From assembly GCA_029204225.1 (NCBI GenBank), contig CM055110.1:38022195-38086194 (forward strand): a DNA stretch of 64,000 nt, written 5' to 3'. Below are positions 9,714 through 19,954 of the stretch, piece by piece (position 1 is the stretch's first letter; each line of letters begins with the position of its first letter). The notes beneath the pieces are model-generated. The model ran no database searches. It worked only from the letters and a program-made list of their open reading frames with translations, and had not been told where the DNA came from. A program made the translations under genes and the position numbers. Origin of the DNA: Diphasiastrum complanatum. Its lineage: Eukaryota > Streptophyta > Lycopodiopsida > Lycopodiales > Lycopodiaceae.

Positions 9714-9853
9714 TGAGGTTCTACTTCCACCTCAAGTACTATGTCATGATCATGAAGTACAAGCAAAGACTCCATTCGAACTATCCAAGTAGCATAATTA
9801 GTGGATGTAAGTCTTTCACTAGCTTCAAGCAAAAACCCACCCATTGATGCCAT
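9714..9853 (-). pseudogene. Cop-2 gag, N-terminal part
   Basis: Minus-strand start at ATG 9853 (MASMGGFLLEASERLTSTNY...), followed by WIVRMESLLVLHDHDIVLEVEVEP, interrupted by Cop-3 at 9714. It is the missing front of the gag at 4458-5143. The start matches that of Cop-3 and Cop-4 gag. Confidence 0.85.
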
Positions 9854-10432
9854 TTTTGAATGTGAAAAAACTCTTATGGTTTCTCTAAGAGATCTGAACC
9901 TAAAGTCTTCTAGCAATTTATAAAGCTTATAGACTCAATCGTATTACTCATGAACCAATCTAGAATGATGGAAATTTAGATTCTAGTCTCAAACTTGCAA
10001 AATCACTCCTTAATCTATGATTTTTAGCAATTTCTCTCTTCAACCTCAACATACACTCAAAAAATCAGAGAAGATCAATTAGTGCATCTAATTCAAGCTT
10101 CAATTTTAATGTTTTGGCTGATCTAATCCAAGAACTAATCAAGGGATTAGATTCATTATGGAAAATGCTTGATTTTGCACCAAAAATCACTCAAATTGGG
10201 TATGTGAGTCAAATTCTACAAATTTTTGAAATTTATCAGTCAAAATCGAAGCTGTACGGCCTCACAAGTGTGAAAAGAGTTTCTACAGCCCACAACAAGA
10301 TCTGGATCAAAATTTTGAGGATAGCTATCAAATCCAACTCGCTACACAAAATTTGACTAGTTTCCAAAATACTGCTAATTTTGGCTTTAATTTGGATTAA
10401 CCCTATCAATTTCAACAAAACCTCTTGTACTA
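9854..10432 (-). other. Cop-2 untranslated leader
   Basis: Sequence between the gag start and primer site of Cop-2. AT-rich, with no supportable ORF. Confidence 0.6.
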
Positions 10433-10445
10433 GGCTCTGATACCA
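10433..10445 (-). promoter_or_regulatory. Cop-2 primer binding site
   Basis: GGCTCTGATACCA on the plus strand is TGGTATCAGAGCC on the minus strand, the initiator Met-tRNA complement, directly abutting the LTR that starts at 10446. Confidence 0.9.
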
Positions 10446-12089
10446 TGTGCAAAAAGTACAAAAAGGACCAAGAGTGGATTCTAATCTGATCCTCAAGAGG
10501 GATTGGTTGTTATATTACTTGATCTATCAATCTACTTGAGATTAAGATCAATCTAGATCAATTCTAGATACAAAATCCTAACAAGAACAATCATTAATTG
10601 AAGGTAGGTGTACTTTCTGATTTCACACGTGTGAAACACTGTCTGAGTATGGACTCCAACCTGAAAATCAAGTACACATTGATAGCACCTCAAAACAATC
10701 AAAACAAATGTAGACAAATGAAGAGAATCACTCAAAATTGCTTCCAAAACCAAGATTGGTGTCTCACATTGATTATGGCCAAATAAGCCTCTATATATAC
10801 ACTTTTGGAGCTCGAGGTACTGATCATGCATCAGATCTCACACGTGTGAGGATGCCTTGTCACCATCATGCAATTTGACACTTGGATCAAAACTTTCCAT
10901 TTTGGGCATTTTTGGTCTATTTTTCTACTATATGGAGATCTTCTAGAAGCAAAAACTCGCCTACTTCAGCTATTTCCACACGTGTGAGCTATCCTCTACA
11001 CATGGGATGTGACACCTATTCAAAATATTGTTGAAAATTGTCACTTCTCACTTGACATTGATTAGTGTAAATATTGATCAAACATTAGAATAATGTGATG
11101 ATCTGATTTCACACGTGTGGAGCCTGTTTTCACATGTGAAAGGATGTACTTTTCATGCTTGTATATATCTAAATTGATTTTGTATCAATCTAGTTAGTGA
11201 ACATGATATGACTAGTTTTTAGTCAAGTTGACTAGTCACCTAGAAATTTTCCTTGCATGTGCATGAGTAAATGCTCCCACATGGCAAGTGGATGTTCACA
11301 TGTGTGTATAGAGTACTAGAAGATAAGAGTTGACCTTTTTTCTTAGATCTCCTATATTCTAGGAGACTAGCTTTTTGGATTTTAGCCATATTCTAGAAGG
11401 TCAACTATTGGATAAGGATCAAGGATGAATCAAATGGATAGATCTGAGTGATGTGGCACTCTTCACACGTGTGAAGACCTACTGGACTGTACCAGACTCG
11501 TGGATGTACTTGATCCATAAAAGGATCATCATTTTGCTAAGAAGATTGATGAGACTTTTGCATTCTACACTTTTGTGAGGTTCTAGTCATTTGTCTTGTG
11601 ATTTCTATGAATGATTGCTAGCTAGGATGATTGTACTTGTTGTGCGGGCCGTACTGTGGACAGTACTCCACACGTGTGAGGCCGCTCTCACTAATTAATG
11701 ATGTGTTGATCCATTGCTCTTGCTTAAATCCAAGTGTAGTGAATCTAGATCAAGATCTAATGTGTAGAACTTGATAGATCCATTGATTAAGCAACCAATA
11801 ACTCTCTATGATTATAAAGTACAATCATTATTGTCCTAAAAATTGTAAAATCTATCAAATATTTGGCTCATGCAATCATTAGATTGGTGCCATGTGTCAT
11901 ATTTCTAGAAAACTAGTTTTTGGCCATTTTAGCCACTAGAACTTGAATTAAATCATATGTACAGCATATATGATTATGGTACATGAAAAGTACACTAGTT
12001 TCACATGTGGGAACAGGCTCCACACATGTGTGTCTATCCTATATACAAGATTTTTGGCCTCTACCAAGCTTATTTTTGCATTTTTCACA
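10446..12089 (-). repeat. 5' LTR of Cop-2
   Basis: About 1644 bp, TGTGCAAAAA...TTTTTCACA in plus orientation. The end matches the left LTR end at 2302. It contains six perfect CACACGTGTG palindromes (10624, 10839, 10977, 11110, 11464, 11669), two of them inside longer palindromes (TTTCACACGTGTGAAA at 10621-10636; CTTCACACGTGTGAAG at 11461-11476), plus several CACATGTG variants. Its right flank, AGACG, cannot be compared because the left LTR has lost its outer end. Confidence 0.85.
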
Positions 12090-12779
12090 AGACGTAGAAC
12101 CAAAGTTGGTTTCACCTGACCCTAGATCAATGATCAATAAACATGCAGGAAGAATCATGAAATAGAAATTAGTCATTCACCAAGGAGACAACTGTGGGCT
12201 TAATTTCCAACATGAATCTACGTGAGAGCATTATAAATTAACAACGTCAATGAAGATAATTGCTCTTTAGCAATAACACACTTGTGATAGTAAAGCACCA
12301 TAGTGCTTGTTTGGCAAACTTTTCATTCAATGATTTTATGATATGATGTACACTTCCAAGTAGCTTCAATATACAGATTCATTTGATGCATATAGTTGTG
12401 AGATTTGATTTAAATTCTCTGTACATTGTGGTAAATATGGACCACATGATCGCTTCATACTTTTTTGAATCTGAACCACTTGATTTTCATGATTAATGTT
12501 AGCATATTAGAATGAAGAATTCATGGCTATCATAGACCCCTAACTTCTTTGCATTCCTCATGACTATCCTAGAGCCTAAGTATGATATCTAGTAGAAGAT
12601 AAAAGCCATGATAATGAACTGGCATGCAAGTATTAGATCACTTAGAACAGTTAGATTGATTTTCTACAAAGAAATCTCAACGTCTCCTCTTGGGGAGACA
12701 AGTGCTTCTAGATCCCTTCTACTAAGCATTTCCGTATTCCCAGCATGAAGAACGACTTGGGTAGAGAGTAAAGCACCTG
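12090..12779. other. Unassigned AT-rich DNA
   Basis: No ORF or repeat I can support. It is flanked by the Cop-2 LTR and an old copia integrase remnant, and is probably eroded retrotransposon sequence. Confidence 0.5.
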
Positions 12780-13300
12780 AAATTTAACAATGGAGGCAAA
12801 TACAAGAGTAAGAACTTTGATGGTTTCTGTTCAACTTATGGCATTTTTAGAGAATTCAACATCCCCTACACTCCTCACCAAAATGGCTTGGTGGAGAGAA
12901 AGAATAGGATCATAATGGACATGGTGTGATGCATGCTTCAAAACCTACATATTCCCAAGGTGATGTGGTCAAAAGTTGTGAAATATGTAGCCTATGTAAA
13001 AAATTATGACTTCCAGGAAAATGCTCAAAGGTAAAATCTCTCATGGCATGTGGTATATGGATTAAAATCCACAGTGGAACACTTGAGACTTTTTTAATGC
13101 CTTGGATATATGTGCTCATGTCCCAAGGGAGAAAATAAAAGAAATTAGATCAAAGAAAGATTTAGTGCATATTTGTTGGCTACATAGACCAATCCAAGAA
13201 GTACAAAGCCCGTCAACAAGAAATTCCACACCTTCAAGGATTTGAATTTCGATGAGGACAAACAATATTACACAAGTGAAGAGACAAAGAGACAACGAGA
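12780..13300 (+). pseudogene. Old copia integrase remnant
   Basis: Plus-strand fragments match a copia integrase catalytic core and its tail: LKFNNGGKYKSKNF (near 12780-12830), then FNIPYTPHQNGLVERKNR (about 12850-12906, carrying the catalytic Glu region), a stop, and a degraded 'AHVPREK' stretch near 13105. Many frameshifts and stops make this far older than the copies on either side. Confidence 0.75.
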
Positions 13301-13831
13301 ATCCATCAAAGGAATGCCTATAATTGTACTATCTAGCTGCCCAACGATACCTAATCATAATGCCTGGAATGAGAAAAGAATCAAAGAAGAAATTGAACCC
13401 ATTGATGTAGAAGCCATAGTTCAAGATGAGATTCTTATTGAGCTTTGAGCTTGCCATAGAACTTGCCTGACACCCTAGTTGGAAACCACTCTTAGATTGA
13501 ATTTCCCAATGCTTTCAAATTGGGATCTATCTATGTTGGCTCATCTACCCTCCATTAGGTTGCTCAAAGTTGAAAACAACATCTATCGTTAGCTTTTTGG
13601 AGTGGACATCCTAGTGTTGATGAAAAATTGTTAGATTGAGTCTCCTCATGCTATTGAAATCTCCATTTCTCTTTTGTTGGATTCATCTACCCTTTGGCAA
13701 ATTGCTTAAATTTGAAAACAACATTTATGATCACTCAGCAAGTGAGGATTGGTTGAAAAATAGAGTCGTGAAGGATCATTAACCAACATCAAAAAGGAGA
13801 AAGGGCCCTTTTTGAAACTATAAATTTTTAG
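13301..13831. other. Intergenic DNA upstream of the PPR gene, with a diverged duplication
   Basis: A short open stretch (13242-13448) is the tail of the integrase debris. Beyond it, 13493-13590 and 13629-13730 are diverged copies of one another (TTAGATTGA...TCATCTACCC...GAAAACAACAT...), 136 bp apart. No promoter element is certain. Confidence 0.5.
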
Positions 13832-14126
13832 TTGCACCCTCTCATCCTTAGAATGAAGGACTTGGCCGCATGTGCCCGATCCATGCCTTTCGGGAGCCAA
13901 GCCAAAGCACAAGCAAACCAGAAGCATGGCCGCAGCGACAGCAGCAGCAGCAGGAGGAGGTCGCCACTTCTTCTATTCCGATCCTCCTCTGCTTCCTTCT
14001 TCTCCTGCTCCTCCATGCTCGATCCTTTTCTGTCCCCGCCTCAGAATCACCCTCACAATCACAAATGACTATGCCCTCTCACTCTGCTTGTTCTGCTGCT
14101 TTTCTTCCTTCTTTTTCTTCTTCTAG
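13832..14126 (+). other. Probable 5' end of the PDF-PPR gene (first exon unresolved)
   Basis: This GC-richer stretch has open sequence in all three plus frames. ATG 13926 (MAAATAAAAGGG...) is in the frame needed downstream but meets TAG at 14124. The bases ending there, TTTTTCTTCTTCTAG, form an excellent pyrimidine tract plus acceptor, so the TAG is more likely an intron end than a nonsense codon. Another frame (ATG 13870) is open and offers in-phase but weak donors at 13960 and 14032. A Ser/Arg-rich stretch in a third frame resembles an organelle presequence. I cannot decide the start. Confidence 0.45.
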
Positions 14127-17100
14127 CCGCCGCCCTCCCATAGCGGTAACAGTTTGAGGACTTTCATCTTGGAGGATGAAGGTGAGATCCTGGCTCTGCT
14201 CTGGCTTCGCTTTATGCTGCTATTTCTTCATTTCTCATGAGTCTGCTAGTTGGGTGTGATGGACTGCTCATATGCCTGCGTGCTGTGTGTCTCTTTTGAT
14301 GTGCCGGTGTTTTTCGGTTATGGGTTTGCAGAACAATTAGCACCAGTAGAGCGGCTCTGGAAGCAGTTCTTCTCGGGTCCTTCGCAGTGGTGGGACAGGC
14401 GGTTAGATAAGGTAAGACACTACGTAGACTGACTCTTACTTTGATATATATGTCTGTTTGACGCTGTTCTAATTCAGGTTGCGCTGAGGAGTTAGTACAG
14501 TTTCGCTTTGCCCAGTTCCGGTTTCTGCTAGAAATGAAAATTGCAATAATTACACTTATTGTAGGGTGAAGTTCAGTTTGAGAAGACACTTTAAATCATG
14601 ACTGTCACTGGATTAGCTTGACGTGATACCCTTTTGGCAGGGAAATCCTGAAGCCCCAGACTTCGAACATAGGAACACTAAGATGGCATTTTGGATTAAT
14701 GATAGCTTTAGCCCCTCTTGGCTACAAGCAAAGCATGCTAATCTCAGCCAACGACCTCCACAACAATCATCATCATCTTTATCTTCGACCATTGAATGCC
14801 GGGGAGAGGCAGAAAACTTTGTTCACACCTGTATTGCACTCACATGTCTCAATCCATTTGACTATCTGAATCTCAAACCCAACCCATCAGAAGATTGTGA
14901 TCTTCTTCTTAATCTTCTTCTGACGTGCAGGCCAAGCATCGAGAACAAAACAATTGTGGGAGGAGTTCTTCTCAGATCCTTCACAGTGGTGGGACAATAG
15001 GAGTCGTCATAAGGTGAAACTATCAATACACTATGGCATTATTCATTCTTGCATTAAAAAGCATAGCATATGAGGCGGATTGATGAATCTCCTCCCAACA
15101 GGCACGATCTTAGTTTAGGAGGACTGGCGCTCACTGATTATATTTGTTTCAGTCCTTACATTAAAAGCCCCGTCGTTTGTTCTACTAGCGTTGTCAAAGT
15201 TGTTAGTTCAAGTCCAGCCTTGATTTCACGATTGCAATCCACTCTACTTCAACGGCCGTGACATTTTAGTACCTTCAATAATTGCAGTCGACTCTATCCT
15301 GAGAGTTGTGATCATAATAGTCGATTTGCTTGAAGCTATGGCTGCATGCTGGTAATTTGCTCAGGTTGCATGCCGGTAATCTTTTGCAGAGAAATCCAAG
15401 AGTTCCCGACTTCAAACATAAGATTGCAAAGAAGGCACTATGGATCGAGAGTAGGTATAATCCTACTTGGGTAAATGTCAGGCTTGCTGCAATGACACAG
15501 TGTCAAAAACAGGGGCAATCAGGTTGTTCAACACCTGAGATTTCTGGTATACAATGATTTTTCTCATGTTCTCTTTTTTCACAGGCATTGCCTCACTGAG
15601 GAGAGAGATAAATTTGCAGAGTTTTTTGACGCCACATCAACATTACTTAATCATAGTTTGCCCCTTTTCTAAAGCTTGGCAGTTTCGGGCATGCAGGCAG
15701 AGTAGTTAGAATGGAACAGCTCTGGCTGGAGTTTTTCTCAGATCCATCGGAGTGGTGGGACAATAGATTTACTAAGGTGTGGCGATCCTTTTAACGCAAG
15801 TCTACCATGATTTGTACACTGAGGTTATGAGGATGATTTGGACTTGTTTTAAGCTTTAGATGCTCTTGGTTAGTCATAAATTCTTACGACCTGTGGAAAT
15901 TTTTTTGTGGTGCTCTGGTTACGGTAGTCATATTCGTAAAGTTGAAGCTATGCTTACTAATCTTTGCGCTATTATGTAGAAAAGTCCAAAGTATCATGAC
16001 TTTAGACACAAGAGTACGCATGAAGGTCTATGGATTGAAAATTGGCTGAACCCTCCATGGGTTAACGCAAAGATTGCCGCTATGGCATTGAGTCGATCAC
16101 AATCTGGTGGTGGATTGAGATCAAGGTATGGTTTTTATCCTGGTGTGGACTGTGGAGCTCTAAGCTGAGTAGGGCATATTTTCTTTGCCGATGTTCTTTA
16201 CTGTTTCATATTTGTTTGTAATCTTTGTATAAATCGTGTAGGGCGCCCAATTCCTTTGGCGATGCTGATAATGTGAGCAAACTCTGTCAGGAGGGACGAA
16301 TGAAAGAGGCACTGTATATGGTGGAACTTATCGTCCATCAAAATACTCAAGCTCCAATCAATGCCTATGCTAGCCTTTTAAAAGGGTTTGGCAGAAGGAA
16401 AGCCCTGGCAGAGGGGAAGCGAGTGCATGCCCTCATAGTTGAAAGTGAACTTGATTCAGACACTTTCCTAGGAAACACTCTTGTTGACATGTACGCCAGG
16501 TGTGGCAGTTTGTTGGATGCACGCAAAGTATTCGACAGAATGCCTGAACACAATGTGTTTTCATGGACTGCTATCATCTCAGCATATGCCAATCACGGAC
16601 AAGGTCAAGAGGCTATCAATTTATTTCAGCAAATGCAACAGACAGGCATAGTGCCAGACAAGGTTGCATTTGTTGTTATCTTAAAAGCATGTGCTGGGAT
16701 TGCAGACCTGGAACTTGGCAAACTCCTCCATTCCCAAATCAAAAGAAGTGGTTTTGAGTCCGATGTAATTATGAGCAGTGCCGTTGTTGACATGTATGCA
16801 AAATGTGGGTGCACAGAAAATGCACGTGAGGTGTTCAATAACATGCACGAACGGAATGTGGTGTCATGGAATGCGATGATCGCGGGATATGCTCAACAAG
16901 GGCTTGGAAAGGAAGCCCTTGCTGTGTATGAGCAAATGAAGCAGGAACGTGTGGAGCCAGACAAAGTCACATATGTTGTTCTTCTAAAAGCATGTGCCAG
17001 CATTGCAGCCCTCAAAGAGGGCAAACAGCTCCATGCTGACATTATCAGAATTGGCCTTGATTCAGATATGGTTGTACAGAACACCCTTGTTAGCATGTAT

Positions 17101-17631
17101 GCAAAATGTGGCTGCATAGATGATGCTCGTGACGTGTTTGTCAAAATGAATGAACGAGATGTGGTGTCATGGAATGCAATGATCGCAGGTTATGGACAAC
17201 AAGGGCTTGGTAAGGAGGCGCTCACACTTTTTGAGCAAATGCACAGGGAGGGCTTGAAGCCTAATGAGATCACCTATCTTAGTGTTCTCTCTGCATGCAC
17301 CCATTCTGGCCTAGTGAATGAAGGCCGTCACTTTTTTGATTCCATGTGTAAAGATCATGGTGTCTCGCCAACCATGGATCACTATGCATGTATGGTTGAT
17401 CTTCTGGGCCGTTCCGGGTGCCTGGCTGATGCCGAGGACTTCATCAATAAAATGCCAATCCAGCCTAATGCCGTGCTGTGGAAAACTCTGCTTGGTGCTG
17501 CAAGAAATCATGGCCATTTGGAAATAGGGAAACGTGCCTTTGACTGTCTTGTAAAGTTGGAACCAGAAAATGATGCAGCTTATGTGCTGCTATCAAATAT
17601 CTATGCAGCAGCCGGCAAGAGGTTGAGGTAA
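14127..17631 (+). CDS. PDF-motif / PLS-PPR fusion protein, multi-exon, C-terminally truncated
   Basis: Predicted exons: 14127-14181 (tentative), 14332-14411, 14641-14830, 14931-15013, 15390-15546, 15697-15776, 15980-16125, 16242-17631. Introns follow GT-AG and all phases agree, giving a continuous frame of 708 codons from 14332 to the stop. The first six firm exons encode three PDF modules (consensus LW..FF.DPS.WWD.R, then .P...DF.HK...LWI....P.W). The last exon encodes about 11 PPR motifs in P-L-S order (VDMYAKCG.., VVSWNAMIAGY.., ...LKACA..) and an E1 motif (AVLWKTLLGAARNHG). PDF motifs are known from OSB single-stranded DNA-binding proteins of plant organelles; PLS-PPR proteins bind organelle RNA, usually for C-to-U editing. 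A role in organelle nucleic acid metabolism is inferred. The frame stops within E2 (SNIYAAAGKRLR), before a decayed DYW domain, so this copy may be a pseudogene or a truncated form. Confidence 0.8.
14332..14830 (+). other. PDF cassette 1 (two exons)
   Basis: Exon 14332-14411 (80 bp, after TTTGCAG, before GTAAGA) encodes LWKQFFSGPSQWWDRR. Exon 14641-14830 (after TTTTGGCAG; donor GTATTG inferred from phase) opens with GNPEAPDFEHR and AFWINDSFSPSWLQ, followed by a Ser/Gln-rich tail. The motif is split by the intron after the basic residue following WWD. The exon pair enters and leaves in phase 1. Confidence 0.8.
14931..15546 (+). other. PDF cassette 2 (two exons)
   Basis: Exon 14931-15013 (83 bp, acceptor TGCAG, donor GTGAAA) encodes LWEEFFSDPSQWWDNR. 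Exon 15390-15546 (acceptor TTTTGCAG, donor GTATAC) encodes RNPRVPDFKHK then ALWIESRYNPTWVNVRLAAM. It has the same split point and the same phase 1-to-1 pairing as cassette 1. Confidence 0.85.
15697..16125 (+). other. PDF cassette 3 (two exons)
   Basis: Exon 15697-15776 (80 bp, acceptor ATGCAG, donor GTGTGG) encodes LWLEFFSDPSEWWDNRF. Exon 15980-16125 (acceptor TATGTAG, donor GTATGG) encodes KSPKYHDFRHK then GLWIENWLNPPWVNAKIAAM. The second exon leaves in phase 2, joining the PPR exon at 16242. The PDF tripeptide itself is changed to HDF here. Confidence 0.85.
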
Positions 17632-18018
17632 CAAAGATAAGAAAACAAATGAAGGATGGATGCAGGTGTGAAAAATATGCCTGGATGCAGCTGGATTGAA
17701 GTTGAGGACCAGGTGCATGCCTTAGTTGTAGGTGATTTGGGTCATCCACAAAGCAATGAGATGTTGGTCTGAGCCGGAATTGGGGATAGACTTGTGTGGT
17801 TGATGATGGAGGCAAGATATATACCTGGTTTGAGCTTTGTGCTACATGCTGTGGAAGATGAAGAGAAGAAGAATGGTTCATGTGAATGCAGTGAGAAGCT
17901 GGCCATTGATATTGGGCTCTTAGCATCCCCCCTGGTCTCCTATCTGCATCAAGAATGGGTGGTCATAACTACTAACTCCCACAATGCCACCAAGATCAGC
18001 TGAAAAATGATCAGATGT
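17632..18018 (+). pseudogene. Decayed E2/E+ and DYW domain of the PPR gene
   Basis: Directly after the stop, another frame (from about 17628) reads VTKIRKQMKDG, and from about 17662 the original frame resumes with NMPGCSWIEVEDQVHALVVGD to a stop near 17770. From 17794 a DYW-like stretch follows: YIPGLSFVLHAVEDEEK, then ECSEKLAIDIGLLASP and HNATKIS. In active DYW deaminases these are the HSE zinc/catalytic motif and the CxxCH motif; here the His of HSE is Cys and the CGDC part reads TTNS. Together with the frameshifts and stops, this cannot be an active cytidine deaminase domain. It shows the gene descends from a full DYW-class editing factor. Confidence 0.85.
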
Positions 18019-18130
18019 GAGATCATTGAAAGGAATGCAAACAGACAACCTACTAACTCAATAAAAAAGAAGGTGAGATCATTGCAAGGGCTGCAAACAG
18101 ACATCTTACTAACCTATATGGAAATGAAAG
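18019..18130 (+). repeat. 56-bp duplication of the DYW 'EII.R.ANR' segment
   Basis: GAGATCATTGAAAGGAATGC at 18019 recurs as GAGATCATTGCAAGGGCTGC at 18075, followed in both by AAACAGACA and TACTAAC. The offset of 56 bp is not a multiple of three. In DYW proteins this is the REIIxRDANRFHHF region, so the duplication happened in, or caused, the decayed C-terminus. The terminal DYW tripeptide is not visible. Confidence 0.7.
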
Positions 18131-19940
18131 TGGCTTGGTTTTGGAGCTTTTTGGCAGCCTTGATTGTCACCAAATATTGCCCTGTATGTCTGTTTCTAAA
18201 CGTTTCTTGGATGAGGAAGTAGGGACTTCATTTGATTGGCTTTGCTCTTTAGTGCCGGTCTTCATCATGGCTGATTCTGCCTTTCATTTCTGGAGAATGC
18301 GACATTGGTCTTCATACAACTATATGAAAGCTAATGTGGACCCATATTTGTATGGCATGATGGAATTGAAGGTACGCGACTTTGTGGGCACTCCTAAGGT
18401 TAAAAATTGCAAGTCTTTTTTCATGTAGTGTACCGTCTTATAGTTATGGACTACATGCTACAGGTTTACTGGGCTACTCTGCATATATTCGGTAGACATT
18501 TTTACATTCATTGTTGTTGATTTGTTCCTAGTTACACATTTTATATTATTCATGTACAGACCTCAGAGCCTTTTTTATGCTTATGACTGGCCTTCGGCCT
18601 TATTTCTGATTAATTGGCCAAGTTCCTTTAACTATTGAGACATATGTGGAGTGGGGGCCCTTAGTAGGGCGCATTATTTTTCGTCTCTTTGCTTCCCTCC
18701 TCCATATAGGAAAAGGTTGTTTTAGTAAAAAAAACGGTTTTTCTGAAAAATACATGTTATCAGATATCATGGTTATATAATTTCTTACTTGTCTTTGTGT
18801 ACGAGGCTTTAATCGCAATTTAATTCTTATTACATGTTTTGATAATAGACATTATGCATGAGAATTTACTTGCTTATGCCAATAATAAATAGCTAATTTC
18901 AGAGGCAATGAGTGTGACTTGATACAAGTATTACTTGGAGAAAAGAAAGACTACGACAAGAAGACTGATAGGATGGGCATATCTTTGATGCTAACCCACA
19001 TGGAATTATTGATCTCTGTCTTCCACAAAACTTCTTAAGCTTTATCACCAAATGGAGGCTTATGCTTTTGTTGTACAAGTACTATCAATGGACATTTGAA
19101 TTCCTTTTTTGTGCTTATATTGCACTTCAACTATGCTAGTTTAAAATGACAAGTTTCTTATTGTTAATATTGCACTTAAAATAGATTTGTTTGAATAATT
19201 TACATTGTAAAGTTATTTGAACATAGTGAAGGTATATAAGGCCCTTTTGGTTTCTATCCGAAGATAATTTTTGGGACGTAAAGTTTGGTGGTTTTGGCCT
19301 AAATTATGAGCTAAAAAGCAATTACTTTAGTGTTTTTACGTTGACCAAATTGGTGGAAAGGTAATTATGCTTGCAAGTGTTTTCATCACGATTTCCTTAT
19401 TCTTTAATCAAGTTATTGGCATCTTCCTGCCAACTTCACAACATTTTTGCCTCTCTCCTCTAAGCTCTCCAAACATACCCAAGAACATGAATATTGTTTC
19501 TTCTTACACTAATTATTGATGGAGAAGTGTGATGATTAGAATCCTTATTGTTGTAGGTTTTATCATAACAATTAAATTTTGATTGGGTAGAGTTTCTGTG
19601 GCATTTGTTTTAGTTCAAATATGATTTGCACACTGACATTTTAAGTTTTAGACTATAAAGTTCACTTCATTGGCTACTTAAATTGATTATTGAGATGCTT
19701 TGTGGAGCTCATGCAATCGTGTTATCATGAAGGAAATCGTTTGACCTATTCGTGATCTACTTTTGACTTTTTTTGGCAAAATGTATGTTATCTTGTTCCC
19801 ATAAAATGTATGAATTGATCATATTTTTTATTTCTTGAAAGTTTCATGTCATGTTCTTTGATAAATAGTTTCCTACTTATCTGTAATATTTCATTGATAG
19901 TTGCATTGTCTACATATCTTGAAACTGCTTGGAGTAAGAT
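18131..19940. other. Unassigned DNA downstream of the PPR gene
   Basis: Probably the former 3' untranslated region followed by AT-rich intergenic DNA. A 97-codon open stretch at 18135-18428 has no recognisable motif. I see no RNA gene or transposon. Confidence 0.5.
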
Positions 19941-19954
19941 CCCCACGCCCGCTC

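Noticed and set aside
13870-14157. Leu-rich stretch (ILLCFLLLLLL) as a signal peptide of a secreted protein
   Set aside because: It is in a frame that does not join the downstream exons without weak donors, and arises from CTT/CTC repeats.
14212-14589. Minus-strand 125-codon ORF over the first PDF exon
   Set aside because: It is a shadow of the spliced plus-strand gene; no motif and no conservation argument.
17465-17926. Minus-strand 153-codon ORF over the PPR 3' end
   Set aside because: His/Ser/Gln-rich antisense shadow of the PPR coding frame.
18135-18428. 97-codon ORF as a second host gene
   Set aside because: No motif, follows the DYW remnant directly and overlaps its degraded tail; more likely former 3' UTR.
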